Source: Symbiodinium natans
Lineage: Eukaryota; Sar; Dinophyceae; Suessiales; Symbiodiniaceae
Length of the DNA: 64,000 nt
NCBI GenBank assembly: GCA_905221605.1
Contig: CAJNDS010002629.1
Span: forward strand, 186,001-250,000
Direction: 5' to 3'
Part shown: positions 1 to 11,489 of the stretch, in pieces
How the letters are laid out: each line of letters starts with the position of its first letter
Position numbering within the stretch: the stretch's first letter is position 1
Notes under the pieces: model-generated
Databases searched by the model: none
Seen by the model: only the letters and a program-made list of their open reading frames with translations
Told to the model about the DNA's origin: nothing
Program-made: the position numbers and the translations under genes

Positions 1-1449
1 TGACTAGAATTTGATTTTGGGTTATACTCTATACAAGTTACCCCGAGTTTGTACTGTAAATATGTCAGTTGGTTTTGGATGTCATGCAACTGTTGAAAGA
101 ACTCTCCTATTTTCAAGGGCAGGCAAATTGGAAGATCATGCAATACATCTTTGCATATTTCAAAGGTGCTAGCATAAGTAGCGAAATCACTATGGCTAGG
201 TATTTTGACTCTTTCGAAACTTGCTATGGAACATAATGGGATTGAAAGTATTGCCTTGCGAGTTCAATTGTTACCTGATGTGAGATTTACATCGGCGGCC
301 GGATATTCTCAACACCAGATAACCAGTTAAACGCTGCATATTTCGCTGCCTTGCATGCGCTTACTAATTTGCACAACGTATGTGTCTCATAACTTCTCGG
401 AAAATACTCGTATTTATATGAGTCTCGCCCCTCTAGTAAACAATGCAAATAATTGTGGCATTTCGATTAACGTAATTGAAGGTCCGGTTGTAAGTTTATC
501 GTTTGAATGGCCGGAATACTGGAAGAGAATGAAGGACAGCCATGGGGACAACCGTTGCACCAAAAAAATCGTAGATAGGTACAACAAGTACAATGCTCGC
601 AACAGAAAAACTTGTAGAACTTATCGGATTATACCCAAACTAGTGTGAGGTGAGCGCACGCAGTTGTTTCTGCATTCTTTGTTTGTCTTACTTGTTATTG
701 GGTCCCCCCCCCAAGTTTGAAATGCACACGGTGGCATTGGGTTATCTAATAATAAGCAGCTGTCAATGAGGTTTCTGCATTTTGTTCTACTCTTTAAAAG
801 GCCGTGAATATTGGAAGCCCCCGCACGAAGTTTAAAAGACATACCCTATTCGGAAGATGTGGGGAACATATTTGAGGCCAAGCACATTTTCGAGTCATAT
901 TGCTTGAGTGGGAATGAGGGACAGCTACTGGGACAACCGGCGCGAAACAAATCTAATCAGGGGCTAGTTGCTGATCTGTTTTGAACTGGGGATATCTTCA
1001 TCACAGAGTAACGATGCAGTAGCGATGGCCCGTAACTTGCAATGGTCGAATATATCATGAAATGAATTGAGTAGAACTTATAGGATTGTACCCTTACAGA
1101 TTAGATTGCAGCACTCCGAAGTTTGGAGTGTAAAACCCTGAATTGGGTTGATTTACATGTTTGGAGTGCTTAACCAAGTTTAGATTTGTGGTCCCAACCC
1201 GCAGACTGAACTTTGAATATTCTGAAAATAGTGTAAATAGTTCCATTGATCTAACTTACCTCTAACTGTGTACCGTTTCCACAAGAGTGTGAGAAGCTAT
1301 CGAGCATTTACACTGTAGTAAATCCGTTTCAAGAGCCAGGTACTACTTGTGCAGTATAGACACATACAGACCGAGCATGTCCGAAAATAGCAGGAAATAC
1401 TTTATTTGTATCGGAAACAAAGGCTAGGTAGGTAGGTTGCGGGGTTGGG
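1..1449. other. Gene-free stretch, relatively AT-rich
   Basis: I see no convincing gene here. The only ATG-started ORF of note (355-645, about 97 codons) has no recognisable motif and overlaps an antisense ORF of similar quality. The stretch looks more AT-rich than the rest of the window. No repeat or RNA gene was recognised. Confidence 0.5.
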
Positions 1450-1512
1450 TTGCATTGTATATGTAAATCGACATCGACTTGCTTGCAAGTTTACAAGGGA
1501 TGGTGTGCCCAC

Positions 1513-1992
1513 ATGGTCCCACCTAGGTACGAGTACTTGCAGTACCCCAAGGTGGCGCTGGATCGGGTTCAGCGCTTTGGTGGCCTCGCCAACCCGGATT
1601 TGCCATGGCCCTCGCTTGAAGATGCTGTGGATGAGAGCGCAATCGGCAAGCTGACAAGGATGACGCAGGCCAAATTCGAGGAGATGGACAGGCTCATGGT
1701 CGACATGGCCATCAAACTCCAGGTCCGACCTCCGGGTACATCAGGCGGCACCAAGGACTTTTCAGCGGCGCATGCTTCCCAACATCTCGGTGACGACAAG
1801 CACGACAAGCAGGACGTTGAAACCGAAAAGGAGTTGTCAGATGTCGTTGAGGCAGAGTTGACTGTGAAGGAGAAGACCGAGAATGTGCCTGTGCTCATGG
1901 AGGAGCGTACGGAGGAGGGTGAAACATTGAATGAGACCCCTTTTGGCATCAACCGCAGCGACAATGGTCGAGGTCCTTTCGCAGTGAACTGA
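1513..1992 (+). CDS. Hypothetical protein, possible exon
   Basis: I do not recognise this gene. From the first ATG (1513) it would encode about 159 residues. The frame is open upstream to about 1450 but without an ATG. The N-terminal third is mixed globular (a VALDRVQRFGG stretch, then LPWPSLEDAVDES). The middle looks helical (TRMTQAKFEEMDRLMVDMA). The C-terminal half is Asp/Glu/Lys-rich and low in complexity (KHDKQDVETEKELSDVVEAEL). An antisense ORF of equal length covers the same bases, so strand is not fully certain; composition favours the plus strand. It could be one exon of a spliced gene or a chance ORF. Confidence 0.3.
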   Translation: MVPPRYEYLQYPKVALDRVQRFGGLANPDLPWPSLEDAVDESAIGKLTRMTQAKFEEMDRLMVDMAIKLQVRPPGTSGGTKDFSAAHASQHLGDDKHDKQDVETEKELSDVVEAELTVKEKTENVPVLMEERTEEGETLNETPFGINRSDNGRGPFAVN

Positions 1993-3710
1993 AACCCTTG
2001 AGCTGCACAGCACACAAAATGCCAACTTGCGGTGGCTGGGCTGAAAGAATTGTATAGACTTCTTCGGCAAAATGCCGCATCTAGTCTAGGAAGAGCACCA
2101 GCGCACATAGCAGCGTTGACAGCATTGTGTGCATGTCTCGAAGGCTGCCGCTGCTGAGCAACAGATCTTCCTTTGTTTACAGAGACCGCTATCTAACCAC
2201 CGACCTGCTCGAGACACTCAGTTCAAACTCCCCAGTGAGAGACGTTGTGCGGCATGCGACCATTTAAGCCACTCTTTGAAGCAATTGTTTGAAGACTTGG
2301 CGAACACCGCCTTCCATGAGATTTCTGACAATCGTGCTGTGCTCCTGCACTTTCAAGTTGCAAGGGCAAACCTTGAACGCATATGGCTGCTGCACGCGGC
2401 ACCTTGCTGCAAGCAGCAACGTGGCTTTTAAGTCCTCATTCGACTGTCAGTGCTGGCCTGCGCAATTGGGCTGCTTCAAGCGCAGGAAAGGGAATGGTAC
2501 TTCCAGTGGCCAATGCCTGGCGCCAGAGAGGAGTGTTGAAGGCCCTCTGCGCATGTTTCAATCGTGCAGCTTTGGCTGCTGCTTCTTAGCAACAAGTCTC
2601 TCATCTCTCGAGCAAACTGCAAACTTGCATGTAGAGTCTAGAATCTCGCTGCTACTTCCTGATGTCTATAGGCGCATTCGGCGCATAGTCTATATACTCA
2701 CTAGTGTTGGAAGCAAAGCAGCTTCACCTTCGTGCACGCAAGCGCCACCAACAACAGCAAACACCCTCACGCTCATACGTATGCACGCACACTTTTTGAG
2801 ACATGTTGCCTGTTTGAAGACTTGGTAAGCACAGCCTTCCATGAGATTTGAAGGCATCGTGCACACATTTTCGAAGGCACAATCGACGCTGCACTTGCTA
2901 AACGCAACAGTGCATAATTAGTAATGATTGCGTTGTTGTCCCCAAAGTTTCTGAACTTCCGAGCTTCGCCTCGGAAAGAGTCTTTACATGTCGTTTCAAC
3001 TGGCCAACACATGCTGGCTGACTGCAACTCGTTTTGCGGTCTCATATACCAATATACTATTTCAGCATTTGTTGCGGCTGTGGAAAGGTCGTCCCGGGCT
3101 TTGGGAGGCTTCGGGTTTTGTAGCTTACATAGGGTGGAACGTATGAGCCTACGCATTGCCCGTAGTTTCAGCAGCGGAAGCAGAATTGAAAGACGGGTTC
3201 TTGAGTTCTGGCTACTGCGTGTGATTGCGCATGCCAGGAGCGGGCATATGTCAATGTTCCTAGACACTAGCCAGCAAGGTCACGACCCCGGAAACAACAT
3301 CAGTTAGCCCTTTGAGTATTGCCAACACAGTGGGGTGCCACCTGTCCAGTTAGCCTTGCATTGGCGCTATTCCATGTTTTCGGTCTATGAAGGGTGTCAC
3401 AACCCTGCTTGAGAGAGTGGCTCCCGGAGTTCTGACCTTGGATCCTTTGTTGAAGGTGCCTGGGGCCATGGATGATGCTTGGATGGAGTTGATGCACCCA
3501 AGCAGAATTTCAGTTCATTGTCCGGTCTAGTTGGTATTCGGAAAGCACCGTCCCGTGGATGCCGCGACATGATTTACGCGCCATGTTGATTCATGACGTG
3601 AGGTGCTTGAGATTATGTACGGGAATGTGTAGGTCACCTTGGGTGCATAGTCTGTCCATCTAGAGGGATGGGTGTCGAGAGTTGAGATTCTCCGAAAGCG
3701 CATGTTGGAC

Positions 3711-3852
3711 GATGATGAGGAGGAGGAGGAGAGCGATGGTGAAGGTGATGCTGCTGCACGGGCGCAGCTGATGGATGGAGGGATGGAGGGATGGATGGAT
3801 GGTGAAGAAGAAGAAAAGATGATGATGACGCTGGTGCTGGTGCTGGTGCTGT
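3711..3852. repeat. Compound microsatellite (GAG/GAT, GGATG, GGTGCT units)
   Basis: Three adjacent simple arrays: GAG/GAT triplets near 3711-3733, GGATG-type units near 3773-3807, and GGTGCT-type units near 3831-3852. They create spurious acidic or His/Ser-rich ORFs on both strands. Confidence 0.85.
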
Positions 3853-4100
3853 GATGTCTACATCGACGACGACGATGCGTATGCAGTGATGGTGACGCTC
3901 TTGGTGACACATGACGATGTCAGCAACGACTGCGCTCAACAAACCATGCTTGCTTGGAACACAGTGTCGCAGTATGTGGCTGCTGCATGCAGTTGCAAAT
4001 AAGTTGTGTTAGGGTTGGGTTGGAGCTGCAGCATTTGCTCGGCAGACAGCTACGGACTTGCCTGAGCCTGGGCCGGAGCAGCCTGTCAGGCCTATCTCGG

Positions 4101-4157
4101 CATATACATACATATATATATATATATATTATGTATATATACATATACATACATATA
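4101..4157. repeat. TA-rich microsatellite
   Basis: Alternating TA/TACA dinucleotides. A related short TA tract lies at 4791-4828. No function is inferred. Confidence 0.9.
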
Positions 4158-4452
4158 CTGTCCGATACGCCTCATCTTCGGCATCATCTCGCAAAAGCGA
4201 CAGTGCTAGCCTTTTGATGGAGCGCAGGGGACGGGCGTCATTTTCTGTCCGGGGAGACTGCTTTAATTTCACCAGCCACGTACAATTATCGTATTACCTT
4301 TATTCCCAGTTTCATTGTCAGCAAATATGTAGGGCACCCTAATTATTAAGTTCCTGACAGTCGTTTCTCGCACCGCAGTGCGGGGGGAAGGCGACACAAC
4401 TGGGGTAAGCCTTAAAGGTGAAGGCGCCTTCCCATATCTGAGGCTATCACCG

Positions 4453-4774
4453 TACGACTATGGCAAGGATGCTTTGTATGACAAGGACACCAGGACACTC
4501 ATGGAGAAGATCTCGCCTCTTGCTGCCAAGAGTTGCTCAGGTTAGGCCCGACCTACGCCAGCAACGAAGAGAAAGCAAGTTCAGACTTGAAGATCTGATG
4601 CAGCCGTCGTGTCTGGTTGATGCAGATGCCGCATTGATGAAGCTGCCAACAAATCGGTTAGAAACCAGGTTCTCTCACGGCGGACCGGAGTACGATGCCA
4701 AGTATCCTGATGGCATTCCCACTGCGATTGACATCACTCTCAAAAGCGGAAAGGCAAGGCTAGGGCCAGGTTGA
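4453..4774 (+). pseudogene. Possible MmgE/PrpD-family fragment (two exon-like pieces)
   Basis: Two stretches in different frames look like pieces of one protein. The first, from 4453, reads YDYGKDALYDKDTRTLMEKI and stops at a TAG just after a CAG|GT junction. The second, roughly 4570-4774, contains DADAALMKL and then EYDAKYPDGIPTAIDITLKSG. Segments of the type 'acidic/aromatic - parallel strand - L(K)SG' resemble the C-terminal domain of the MmgE/PrpD family (2-methylcitrate dehydratase and relatives). The pieces could be exons around a short intron or a decayed copy. The rest of a PrpD protein (about 450 residues) was not found nearby. The family call is from memory of the fold's sequence pattern and is weak. 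Confidence 0.3.
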
Positions 4775-4828
4775 GAAGAGGACCGGTCGTGTGTGTATAT
4801 ACATATAACTATATATATATATGTATTG

Positions 4829-7800
4829 TATCAGGATTAGCATATTGAATATTACATGTTCTGTATGAACGATCAGACCTACGCACAGATATCTTTGTGA
4901 CACTTGGTCTTGGTCTTCAGGCTCCTGACTTTCCCCTTGCTCTGTCCATGATGAATGAAAGCATGACGTCAGCACAACGCCCTGCCACAGGTGATTTCCA
5001 GCGGCATGGCTGCTAGACCGCGCTTGAGAAGAAACGGCACACATGTTGGCCCCTAAACGTCCCCGTCGAATGCACTTGTGGAGTCACTCCCAGCGGTCCC
5101 CAACAGGTCATGTACCCTTCGGGCCACGCTCGAAATACTTCTGCAGACTTGAAGAAGATCCTGCAGCACAAGAACCGCATGCTCCCCTGGCTTGTATCAA
5201 GCTCCTTTGGGCACACGAGGGCTTCAGAAAAAAGGTGAGATAAGTGAAAGGTGAGATGGACTGTTGTCCCAGCTGGTTTTGTAGGCTGAGGAATGATGAG
5301 AAGCAGAAAGTGCTGGGCACATCGTGCCTATCCCGTATAGGGAGGCAAAGCCCCAAATCCTGAAGCGCAGCTGTGAACACAACATCCACTATAGCCTTCG
5401 AGCCCGAGCTCGCTGGAAGAATCCTACAACATTCAGACATGCATCAGGTTGGGTGACATTGTGTTCCCGGAGCGGGGCACTGTAGACCAGTTCGTCTCCC
5501 GCGCTTTGGCTTGGCTTTTGGTTTGAAGTGCACAGTGCGTAAACAGAGGAGCCTTTCGATTCAATGCAGATCCATGCGCATGATTGTCCCCCCAAGTTGA
5601 GTACTCAGGACTCGTGACGATGAAGGAGTTCCCGCCGCCACAAACGATTTCTTCTAAGAGTCCCACCATATTCTTCTGTTTCCCCCGCTGCAGGGCAAGT
5701 GACGCGTGCCGCCAGCTCTGTGTTGACATGCTGCAGCCTTCATCCTTCTTCCTAATATGAACGGCGCCCCTCCCCCCCCCCCCCCCCTAAAAGAAAGAAG
5801 GAGCCGGAAAGGGTTGTTAGTATTTAGGGGGGGGCGGGGGCGGGTTCTTATCCTTACCGTCATGGAGCAGGTTGCAAGCTTTCGGGCTGATAGGTTTCAG
5901 GCCAATTCTGCAGAATTTTCGAGGGTCGGCTGACGGACCGGGCTTTGGGGCGAGGGCTTTGGTTTTTTTTGCTGCATTCGGGGTGTATTCACAGGGGGAA
6001 GGGTCGCGGCACCCTAAAGACAACCTTCTGGTATCGTCCTGGCACATGCCCTTGTTTTTTCTTGTCCTTTGCGCGGGTCCTTAGCGCAGGATGCTTCGGC
6101 AGCGGATGTCGGCACCCTTTATGATTTCGACTTCAGCGCCATGAAGAAGCATGATTGCGCCACCTCTGCAGTGAGCTGAGGATCTAGCTCGACAGAGTTA
6201 AAGCACTGCGCGGCTTGAGGTTACCATTTGTTTGAGGTCTGTTTGGGGAACTAGTCCATGTGATGTATAGTATTCCCTGCCAAGACAGCATGACTAGAGA
6301 AGTTATTGATTTCATCACCATGGTGGAAGTGATTCAAGTAGAACCTACCCCACGCAGGTGCCAGACTAAATCCGTGAAATTGCCTTCGCCCGAAGGCATT
6401 GATGGTTGAGACAACCACGAAGCGTGCGATGGCCGCATGGCCGGTATGCAGGATCTGGTGAGGGTGTGTGGTTGGATCGAAGTCCTACACAATATTGATG
6501 ACGTCGACTCTGCTCAATTGGAGCAAGTCATGCGCCCAACATTTGTTTAGCATGTTGTGAATGAACCTTTTGCTTGCGCGAAGTATGCCTGCATTGACAG
6601 CGAGCCTCGTCCATGAATCGCTGGCTGCTCGATGTACGTAGTTTAGGATGCAGCAACACTTGCAAAACGGTAAAGCCGCAAGTTTCTACGCACGTCACGC
6701 CGAATCGAAGCACAATCGCAAGCGATCTGATTAACTGAATGCTGGGCATGCGTTTGAAAGCGCACCAAGATTTGTTCATCCGGATTGCACTAGGCGTTTC
6801 GAGTGCGACAAGTACAAAGGGCGCGTGCTTGCATGGCTGACAACTCCTCCGTGCAAAGCACATGCTTTGCATTGGCCTTCGCAAGTGTAAGGTGTCGCTA
6901 GACGGGCTAGGTCTCCCAAGACAAGCAAAATTAGAATGATTAGAAGCCAAAGCCCTTGTGAGCGTGAGCCCAGCACTTCCAGGCTGGTGAGGCACCACCT
7001 CTGCCTTTTGAGAATCGAAGGCACGAGTCAGAAAGCATCAGAACGACACTGCTAGAAACGATCAGAAGCTTGGCTGAGCCATTAGCCGACTTAGAACACA
7101 CATGAACACACATTCAACCAAGCAGCTCCCGTCAGGGCCAGACTGTGCCATACCTGTTTCATCACGCAATCACGCCATGGTTCTGCGATTCCCCCTGGCC
7201 CTCGGCAAACTCAGCAGGCATCCTGGGGAGGGGGGCACCTGTGAGCGATTGGGATGTCACTTTGTCTCCACCAGTGCCTAAGTCACAATGACTCCTTCCC
7301 GCTCTGCTCGAGTTCGCTTGTTGCAGTAGGGGGAAGGTAGCCAAAAACTCCAACCACCCTCATAACGAATGTGAAGTCTCTGGGCCGACATGGCTTCAGT
7401 GTAAGTGTGCCTTCTCGTCAGCATATGCCGCCCCACTTTCTGTTGCAACCTTTGCGGAAGAAGTGCATGCCGCCATGCCGGAAAACCGTCCTGACTGACC
7501 CCTAAACCGTGAATAGTCTGTATAGTTCCTTTCTGAAGATGTGTAAAGACCCGGAACATCCGAAACCTGTCGTGAAAGGTTGCGGTGGAGCTTCTGCTTC
7601 TTCCTTCTACAGGTCCTTCGCTGAACTTTCGCATTTAACCTGCCCGCAGATGTGTCCCCAAATCCTCAAAAATCAAGTCGGGCCTTCATCGCTTGAGCTT
7701 CTTCTTTCGCCTGCTTTCCGGGCCCGACGTTCCTTGAGTGCCTTGACCTGGATTGGGTGTACAATCCCATGTAAAGTGGCGGTGGTGTGCCGAGGTGGTC

Positions 7801-10800
7801 CCTTGCTGTGCAAATGGTGCTTCGGACGAAGCGGTGCCAGGTGATCCCCGCATGTTGCGCATCTTTTGGGACTTCAGATGACTTTAGGCTTCCGATGGGT
7901 CCGATGCCTGGGGTTCTGAGATTAGGATGAAGTGAGGCTGCTGTCGAGACGGAGGGTGCTTTGTAGTTGGTAGGAGAGCCGAGCTGATGCCAGCTGCTTC
8001 CTTGACAAATTGAAGCCCTAGGTCCGCAACAAGACTCACTCAATTTTCCAAGCCACTCCGAAGTCACTCCGGCAAAACCCAACCACCACGGACATGTTTG
8101 GACGTGGCCTGCAGAAGAACGAAATCTCCGTGGCGACGCCGTTCGGGACCGCTGCTGTCTCCCCAAGCCAGCGCACAGTAACCCGCCATGTGGGTTCATG
8201 GCCAGGTTAATGAAAAAGGAAGTAGACGGCAACTGCAGCACGTGCTTGGACTCGCTATCTGCGGCCAAAATATTTCAGTGTGGCATCATGCCCACTCACT
8301 TTGTCTGGAGGATGTGCTCTCCACGGTCGTTGGACTCATCCACCATGTCTCTGAGGCGGACAAATCATCACTATTTTTTGGAATCTCTTCTTTACGTCAA
8401 CTTTACGACGTATAGTTCGAAGTACCAGCACACTTGATCAGCTTCCTTCAGCCCGAAGTGCCCGAAGTGACTAAGTCTGGAGGGCAGGGCGATGCGCCAT
8501 GATACATCTTCTAGTGAGTCCTGAAGCTCTAAGCATGGCTATTCCAGTCGTTGGTTTTCATGGCCATCTGAGTAACTTGTAAGACCAGGAGAGTGTGGAG
8601 CAACGCCTCATGTGGGGTAGTATTCTATATAACGTCCGCCGCCACACACAGGAGCAGCATGAGAAGCCCCCTCAGCGGGACGTGGGCATCGCCTGTCGCG
8701 AGGCTTTTGTTGGTAGGTAATCGTTCACGCGTCCTGCACCTGCTCTTGTAATCCTGGGGCCCTTGTGGACACTGAGCTTAAAGCGCCCTAGCTCTTGTTT
8801 TGTTGTTCTGGCATGTCCTCAGGGAAGTTTTTCTGTCTTGCAGCTGCGATTTCGATGTTTCGTCGCGTCAGCGAACGAAATCGCCTGGGTTGCCTGAGGC
8901 CCCGCCTGTCTTGTGGGAATCCTGACTCGGGGGGCTTTCGAACCCTGAATAGTAAGAAAGCCTCGGAGAGGGCCTGGGCAAGAGGAAAGACTCAAGCCAA
9001 ACGTTCAAGTTGAGAGTTGGGAACCCCGCTCCTAAGGTATGCTGCTGGGTTCTGTCGGCTTCGTGATGCTGTTGTTCTACGTAGTGCTGCCCGGCCGAAT
9101 TTACGCTCTCTTTGATCGCAAGGACCCGCAAGACACTCCAGGAAGGACCAGGCCCTGACAAGGTTCTTTCAGGTAATTAAGGCTCAGGGCCGTGTAGGGG
9201 CCAGCGGCCCAGGAACTGGAAGGACGACGACATTCGCCTTTACGCCTGGACGATCATCAGCACCACCACGTGCCTCTTCACAGCCGTGCTCTCCTTCTCT
9301 GGTTTCAAGGCGCGAAGGCATTCCCCCAACCTTATTAGCGGGGTGGGACTGGCCAATGACTGGCCACACGCTGGGGAGCTTGTAAGCTCCGACTTGCATT
9401 TTTGTGGCAGTCGCACCGGGCAGATGGCAGAATGAGGCACTCCATTGAAAGTCATGCGGCCGAAGCCACCAAGCAATACAAGCTGTCCCCTCGTCAAAAG
9501 TTTCCATCAGAAGCAGAGGACTCAGAGGGACATTTGCCGGACATGCGCCTCACACTGGTACAGCCAACACCAGACGTTCCGGGAACCGTGCTGTTGGTTG
9601 CCTGAACCCTGACCCTGCTGTCGTCCAGAACACATGCCCTGCTTGGGTGTGGAACTTAGGGGTTTTTATCGTCTGAGACTTGTCGCTCGGGTCGCCCGGC
9701 ACCGATGGGTCTTGCATCTTACGTGCTGATGTGATGCGATTCTAGTGGGTGCGAGTCTACTCTTCAGTTGACTGTGGGCTCAGCTTCGTCAGGGCTTCAT
9801 AGCGAGCGGATTAGTATGGGTTCGCTGTCCGAAGTTCGCTCGGAGGTTGTGACTGAGATGGCCATCTATGTTTCAGAGGAGACAACCGGCTTTGTGCCTT
9901 GCCTGTTGAGGCTTTGCAGAGGAGCCAAGAGTTTCAAGCCGCGACGGCCTGCACTAAGGAGTGCATCCGCGCATACGTGCTGTTCCTGCTGGCTTTCGCG
10001 TCCTTGCAGTTGGTCCGAGCCTCATGGTTAGTTCGACTCGGGTTACACGGACGTATTGCAGCGTATTGTTAGGTTGCGTGTTCAGTGATCAGCTTCCGGC
10101 ACCAAGCTTCGTGGAAGTTACTGATCTGATCGAGATGGTAGCCGGAAGGCCGAAGCATATTGAAGCGTCTTGAGATGTCACCGCATGCTCCGGAATCTGA
10201 CCGCCCATAATCTGTTCCCCCAATGAATGGTTCCGGGGTCAAATGGTTTCGTATTTTTGCGGAATCGACTTGTGACCCGGGAAGGATTTGATGAAACTTA
10301 GCCCCCCCCCCGAATTTCGGAGGAGGTTGCAGACGGTTCTGGCTGGACGTGGGGCCGGTGGGATGTGGGGGAATTTGTTTCTCATTCAGACGTGCGTCCG
10401 AAAAGCAGGGCACGAATTAGACCATCCAGTCCATATCATGTGCACTGATCCGCACCCTTTGCATCCAACCTCTCTTTTGATCTGATCTGTGAGCCTCTGA
10501 GGCGTCGAAGCTGATTTCGGGAGCCTACTGCTCCTTGCTGGAATCTTTTCACGTGTTGTGGGTGACGAGGTATTGCCTTTGAGGGCAGTTCGGAGTTGGA
10601 TTGATGGAGTGTCGTAGAAAACCCTTCCTTCGGGCTTAGTTTCGGTCGCAAACTCGTGGGGCACGCGGAAGGTGCGGGGGGTTCGGCCCTCAAGCCCACG
10701 AAAGAAAGAAAGAAAGAGAGGAAAGAGAGGAAGAGAGCTGGGGTTGAGAGGTTATGAGGAAAAGGGGGAAAACTTGTAACTCTGTCATTTCGACATTAGA

Positions 10801-11090
10801 GCATCCGTACAGTCTTGTCCGTACTCTCAGCCCACCCACTGCCTACCTGTAGTGCACCGGGGCTGTGGTCGCCGACCTGCATCGCAGCCATCTGTACATC
10901 ATGAAGCGCACTGTCCGGTTCCGTTAATTAAGGGCGGCTTTTTCTACATGCCAATCCACGGAGGCCCTGGGTCCAGAAGCACATCCAGGTTGTTGCATGT
11001 TTTTCTGGGACGGACAGCGCGGAGGGAGGTGTAAGCCGTCATCCAATTGTTGATTATGTCGGTCGGTCTTTCATTACACCTCCCACCCAC
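4829..11090. other. Long stretch without a supported gene
   Basis: Many short overlapping ORFs, none convincing. Exon-like fragments worth noting: 9811-9935 on the plus strand (EVRSEVVTEMAIYVSEETTG), followed in another frame near 9950-10030 by a hydrophobic segment (AYVLFLLAFASLQLVRA) that could be a membrane helix. Homopolymers occur at 5772-5787 (poly-C) and a GAAA/GAGA purine tract at 10699-10736. Confidence 0.4.
10699..10736. repeat. GAAA/GAGA purine microsatellite
   Basis: A simple purine tract on the plus strand. It resembles the GA tracts that mark LINE unit boundaries further on, but no spliced-leader relict follows it. Confidence 0.8.
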
Positions 11091-11193
11091 GTTTTCACTG
11101 CCTCGGTGGACTCGCGCGCCTCGGGGCGGCTTCCCTCACCTGGGGGGGGGGGGGAATGCGTGCCGAGAGAGAGAGAGAGAGAGAGAGAGAGAT
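11090..11193 (+). repeat. LINE-type 3' tail motif with GA microsatellite
   Basis: A GC-rich block (GCGCGCCTCGGGG, then CTTCCCTCACCTGGGGG) is followed by poly-G and a (GA)n run at about 11165-11192. Its order matches the better-preserved tails at 20017-20088 and 23282-23452 (GC-rich block, CTTCCCTC-like piece, G-run, GA run). I read it as the 3' end of an upstream LINE copy into whose GA tail LINE-1 inserted. Similarity here is only moderate. Confidence 0.45.
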
Positions 11194-11197
11194 ACCG

Positions 11198-11227
11198 CCA
11201 TTTTGGCTCAAGCCATTTTGGCTCAAG
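11198..11227 (+). repeat. Tandem relict dinoflagellate spliced leaders
   Basis: Two perfect head-to-tail copies of CCATTTTGGCTCAAG (11198-11212 and 11213-11227), preceded by ACCG, which matches the start of the leader with its TAG missing. A third, degenerate 16-base copy (CCGTGAGCGGTTCGAG) appears to follow. The 15-base period is what recycled trans-spliced mRNAs leave in dinoflagellate genomes, because the AG inside the leader serves as a new acceptor. The 5' end of this LINE therefore records at least two rounds of trans-splicing, reverse transcription and integration. Confidence 0.85.
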
Positions 11228-11489
11228 CCGTGAGCGGTTCGAGCCCCAGCCCGAGTCCTTGTGGGCAAAACCAACAAAGAGAGACTGAGGGGGGTAGCTT
11301 GCGAGAGGGGGGCCAACCTTCCGCACCGGTGCCGCCATACGTCGTGACCTACCAGTTTGTGCTACCTACGCGACTCCCTCGTGCGGATTGACTTCTACCT
11401 CGAGGGTGGCCTCGGAGCTCATCGGTGACCGCTGCTGCGCGCTTGGGCTGCCGGCGGACGAGTGGAGAGAGCGCGACCCCGCCGACGGC

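Larger units (their letters stand above)
1993..4450. other. Gene-free stretch
   Basis: Only short overlapping ORFs in all frames are present and none has a recognisable domain. The stretch includes the low-complexity block at 3711-3852 and a TA-rich block at 4101-4157. Confidence 0.45.

Noticed and set aside
11232..11242. tRNA B-box-like GGTTCGAGCCC
   Set aside because: No A box or cloverleaf around it; alignment with LINE-2 shows it belongs to the degenerate leader unit in the 5' UTR.
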